The translations under genes and the position numbers were made by a program. The notes under the pieces were generated by a model. The model did not search any database, was not told the origin of the DNA, and was given only the letters and a program-made list of their open reading frames with translations. This document shows, in pieces, positions 63,593-64,000 of a stretch of 64,000 nt of DNA. The stretch's first letter is position 1; every line of letters starts with the position of its first letter. The stretch is from Prevotella sp. (GTDB taxonomy: Bacteria > Bacteroidota > Bacteroidia > Bacteroidales > Bacteroidaceae), in assembly GCA_024682415.1 (NCBI GenBank), contig JAIKZG010000004.1, forward strand, positions 28,387 through 92,386, given 5' to 3'.

Positions 63593-64000
63593 TCAATTTT
63601 TGTTAAGCGATACAGTGCCGGTGATACGTGTTTCGCCAGGAACGAGGATTTCAGCCTTGCCCATCTTCTCGCCAGTAACATAAATCACATACTGCACCTT
63701 GGTACCGTCCTGAAGCTTGGCCTTGGCAAGGAAGAACTGCTCGCCACCCCAATAGAACCAATGCAAATCAGAATAATCGGCCACTGCCTTTTGGGCTACG
63801 GTAAGTCCGCTCCAGTCTACAATCAACTCTGCTGCCTGAGTCTTATTAAGGTCGCACACCCATATTCTCTGAGGCAGAGAATTCTCATAAACGCAACCAG
63901 CGTTACGGCCTGTAACCACGTAAGAATAACCATCCAATACGTATGCCACGCCGTCATAATAAGACGACAAATCTCCGGGATAAGGCTTAGGAACTGAATG
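63593..64000 (-). CDS. C-terminal part of an uncharacterised protein, cut by window edge
   Basis: About 135 residues are open from the window end to the stop at 63593; the true start lies outside. The visible part is beta-rich and aromatic: YYDGVAYVLDGYSYVVTGRN, ENSLPQRIWVCDLNKTQAAE, HWFYWGGEQFFLAKAKLQDG and YVIYVTGEKMGKAEILVPGE. There is no catalytic motif I recognise. It could be the end of a surface lipoprotein or an exported beta-sandwich protein. It was probably next to the porin gene, convergent, before the HigBA module came in. Confidence 0.6.
   Translation of the reverse strand, partial: HSVPKPYPGDLSSYYDGVAYVLDGYSYVVTGRNAGCVYENSLPQRIWVCDLNKTQAAELIVDWSGLTVAQKAVADYSDLHWFYWGGEQFFLAKAKLQDGTKVQYVIYVTGEKMGKAEILVPGETRITGTVSLNKN

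Noticed and set aside
1..64000. tRNA, rRNA, prophage or insertion sequences
   Set aside because: No cloverleaf, rRNA-like or transposase/integrase sequence was recognised in reading the window; gaps are short and mostly explained by promoters, terminators and repeats.

Overview
This window looks like chromosomal DNA of an anaerobic gut Bacteroidales, most probably a Prevotella-type member of Prevotellaceae. The reasons are the SusC/SusD pair, several TonB-dependent receptors with SPII lipoproteins, a hybrid two-component sensor with a periplasmic propeller, the class III ribonucleotide reductase pair NrdD/NrdG, and promoters of the Bacteroidetes type (-33 TTTG, -7 TAnnTTTG). I see no rRNA, tRNA, CRISPR array, prophage or insertion sequence.

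Layout. 1-6533 (minus): a polysaccharide utilisation operon cut by the left edge: DUF5123/DUF4957-like lipoprotein, SusC, SusD. 6734-10094 (minus): M28/glutaminyl-cyclase-like peptidase, a fused C26-M19 peptidase and its Lrp/AsnC regulator. 10206-13771 (minus): membrane MutS-like ATPase, rhamnogalacturonan acetylesterase and a secreted non-specific nuclease lipoprotein. 13899-20388: a TonB-dependent receptor with two OB-type lipoproteins (minus), divergent from a secreted endonuclease/exonuclease/phosphatase protein (plus). With the neighbouring nuclease this looks like a surface system for using extracellular nucleic acid. 20389-21455 has no gene but holds three families of degenerate 42-bp tandem repeats. 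21465-25491 (plus): S41 protease, pyrH, uxaB. 25579-31851 (minus): TonB receptor, DUF4876 lipoprotein, DUF6850 barrel, FMN-binding protein and a 59-residue ORF. 32146-33051 (minus): AraC regulator. 33276-37748 (plus): LptF/G permease, RibBA, aminotransferase. 37945-43396 (plus): exbB-exbD-exbD-tonB with a PstS-like lipoprotein and a TPR protein, the energy source for the receptors. 43576-45578 (plus): DUF3737 and MalY-type lyase. 45926-48560 (plus): nrdD-nrdG. 48683-52167 (minus): unknown protein and M16 protease. 52168-52807: 41-bp tandem array. 52808-56884 (minus): hybrid two-component system; 56974-57408 (minus): tadA. 57617-62678 (plus): amino-acid symporter, aspA, asparaginase, porin, which together turn asparagine into fumarate. 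62714-63553: a HigBA toxin-antitoxin pair lying between two identical 34-bp palindromes. 63593-64000 (minus): C-terminal part of an unknown protein.

Themes. Pectin/galacturonate use recurs (DUF5123-type PUL, CE12 esterase, UxaB). Three receptor systems depend on the Ton machinery. The most unusual signals are the nucleic-acid uptake locus, the 41/42-bp repeat arrays, and the toxin-antitoxin module between duplicated terminators. All family names come from recognising motifs in the translated sequence; no database search was run.
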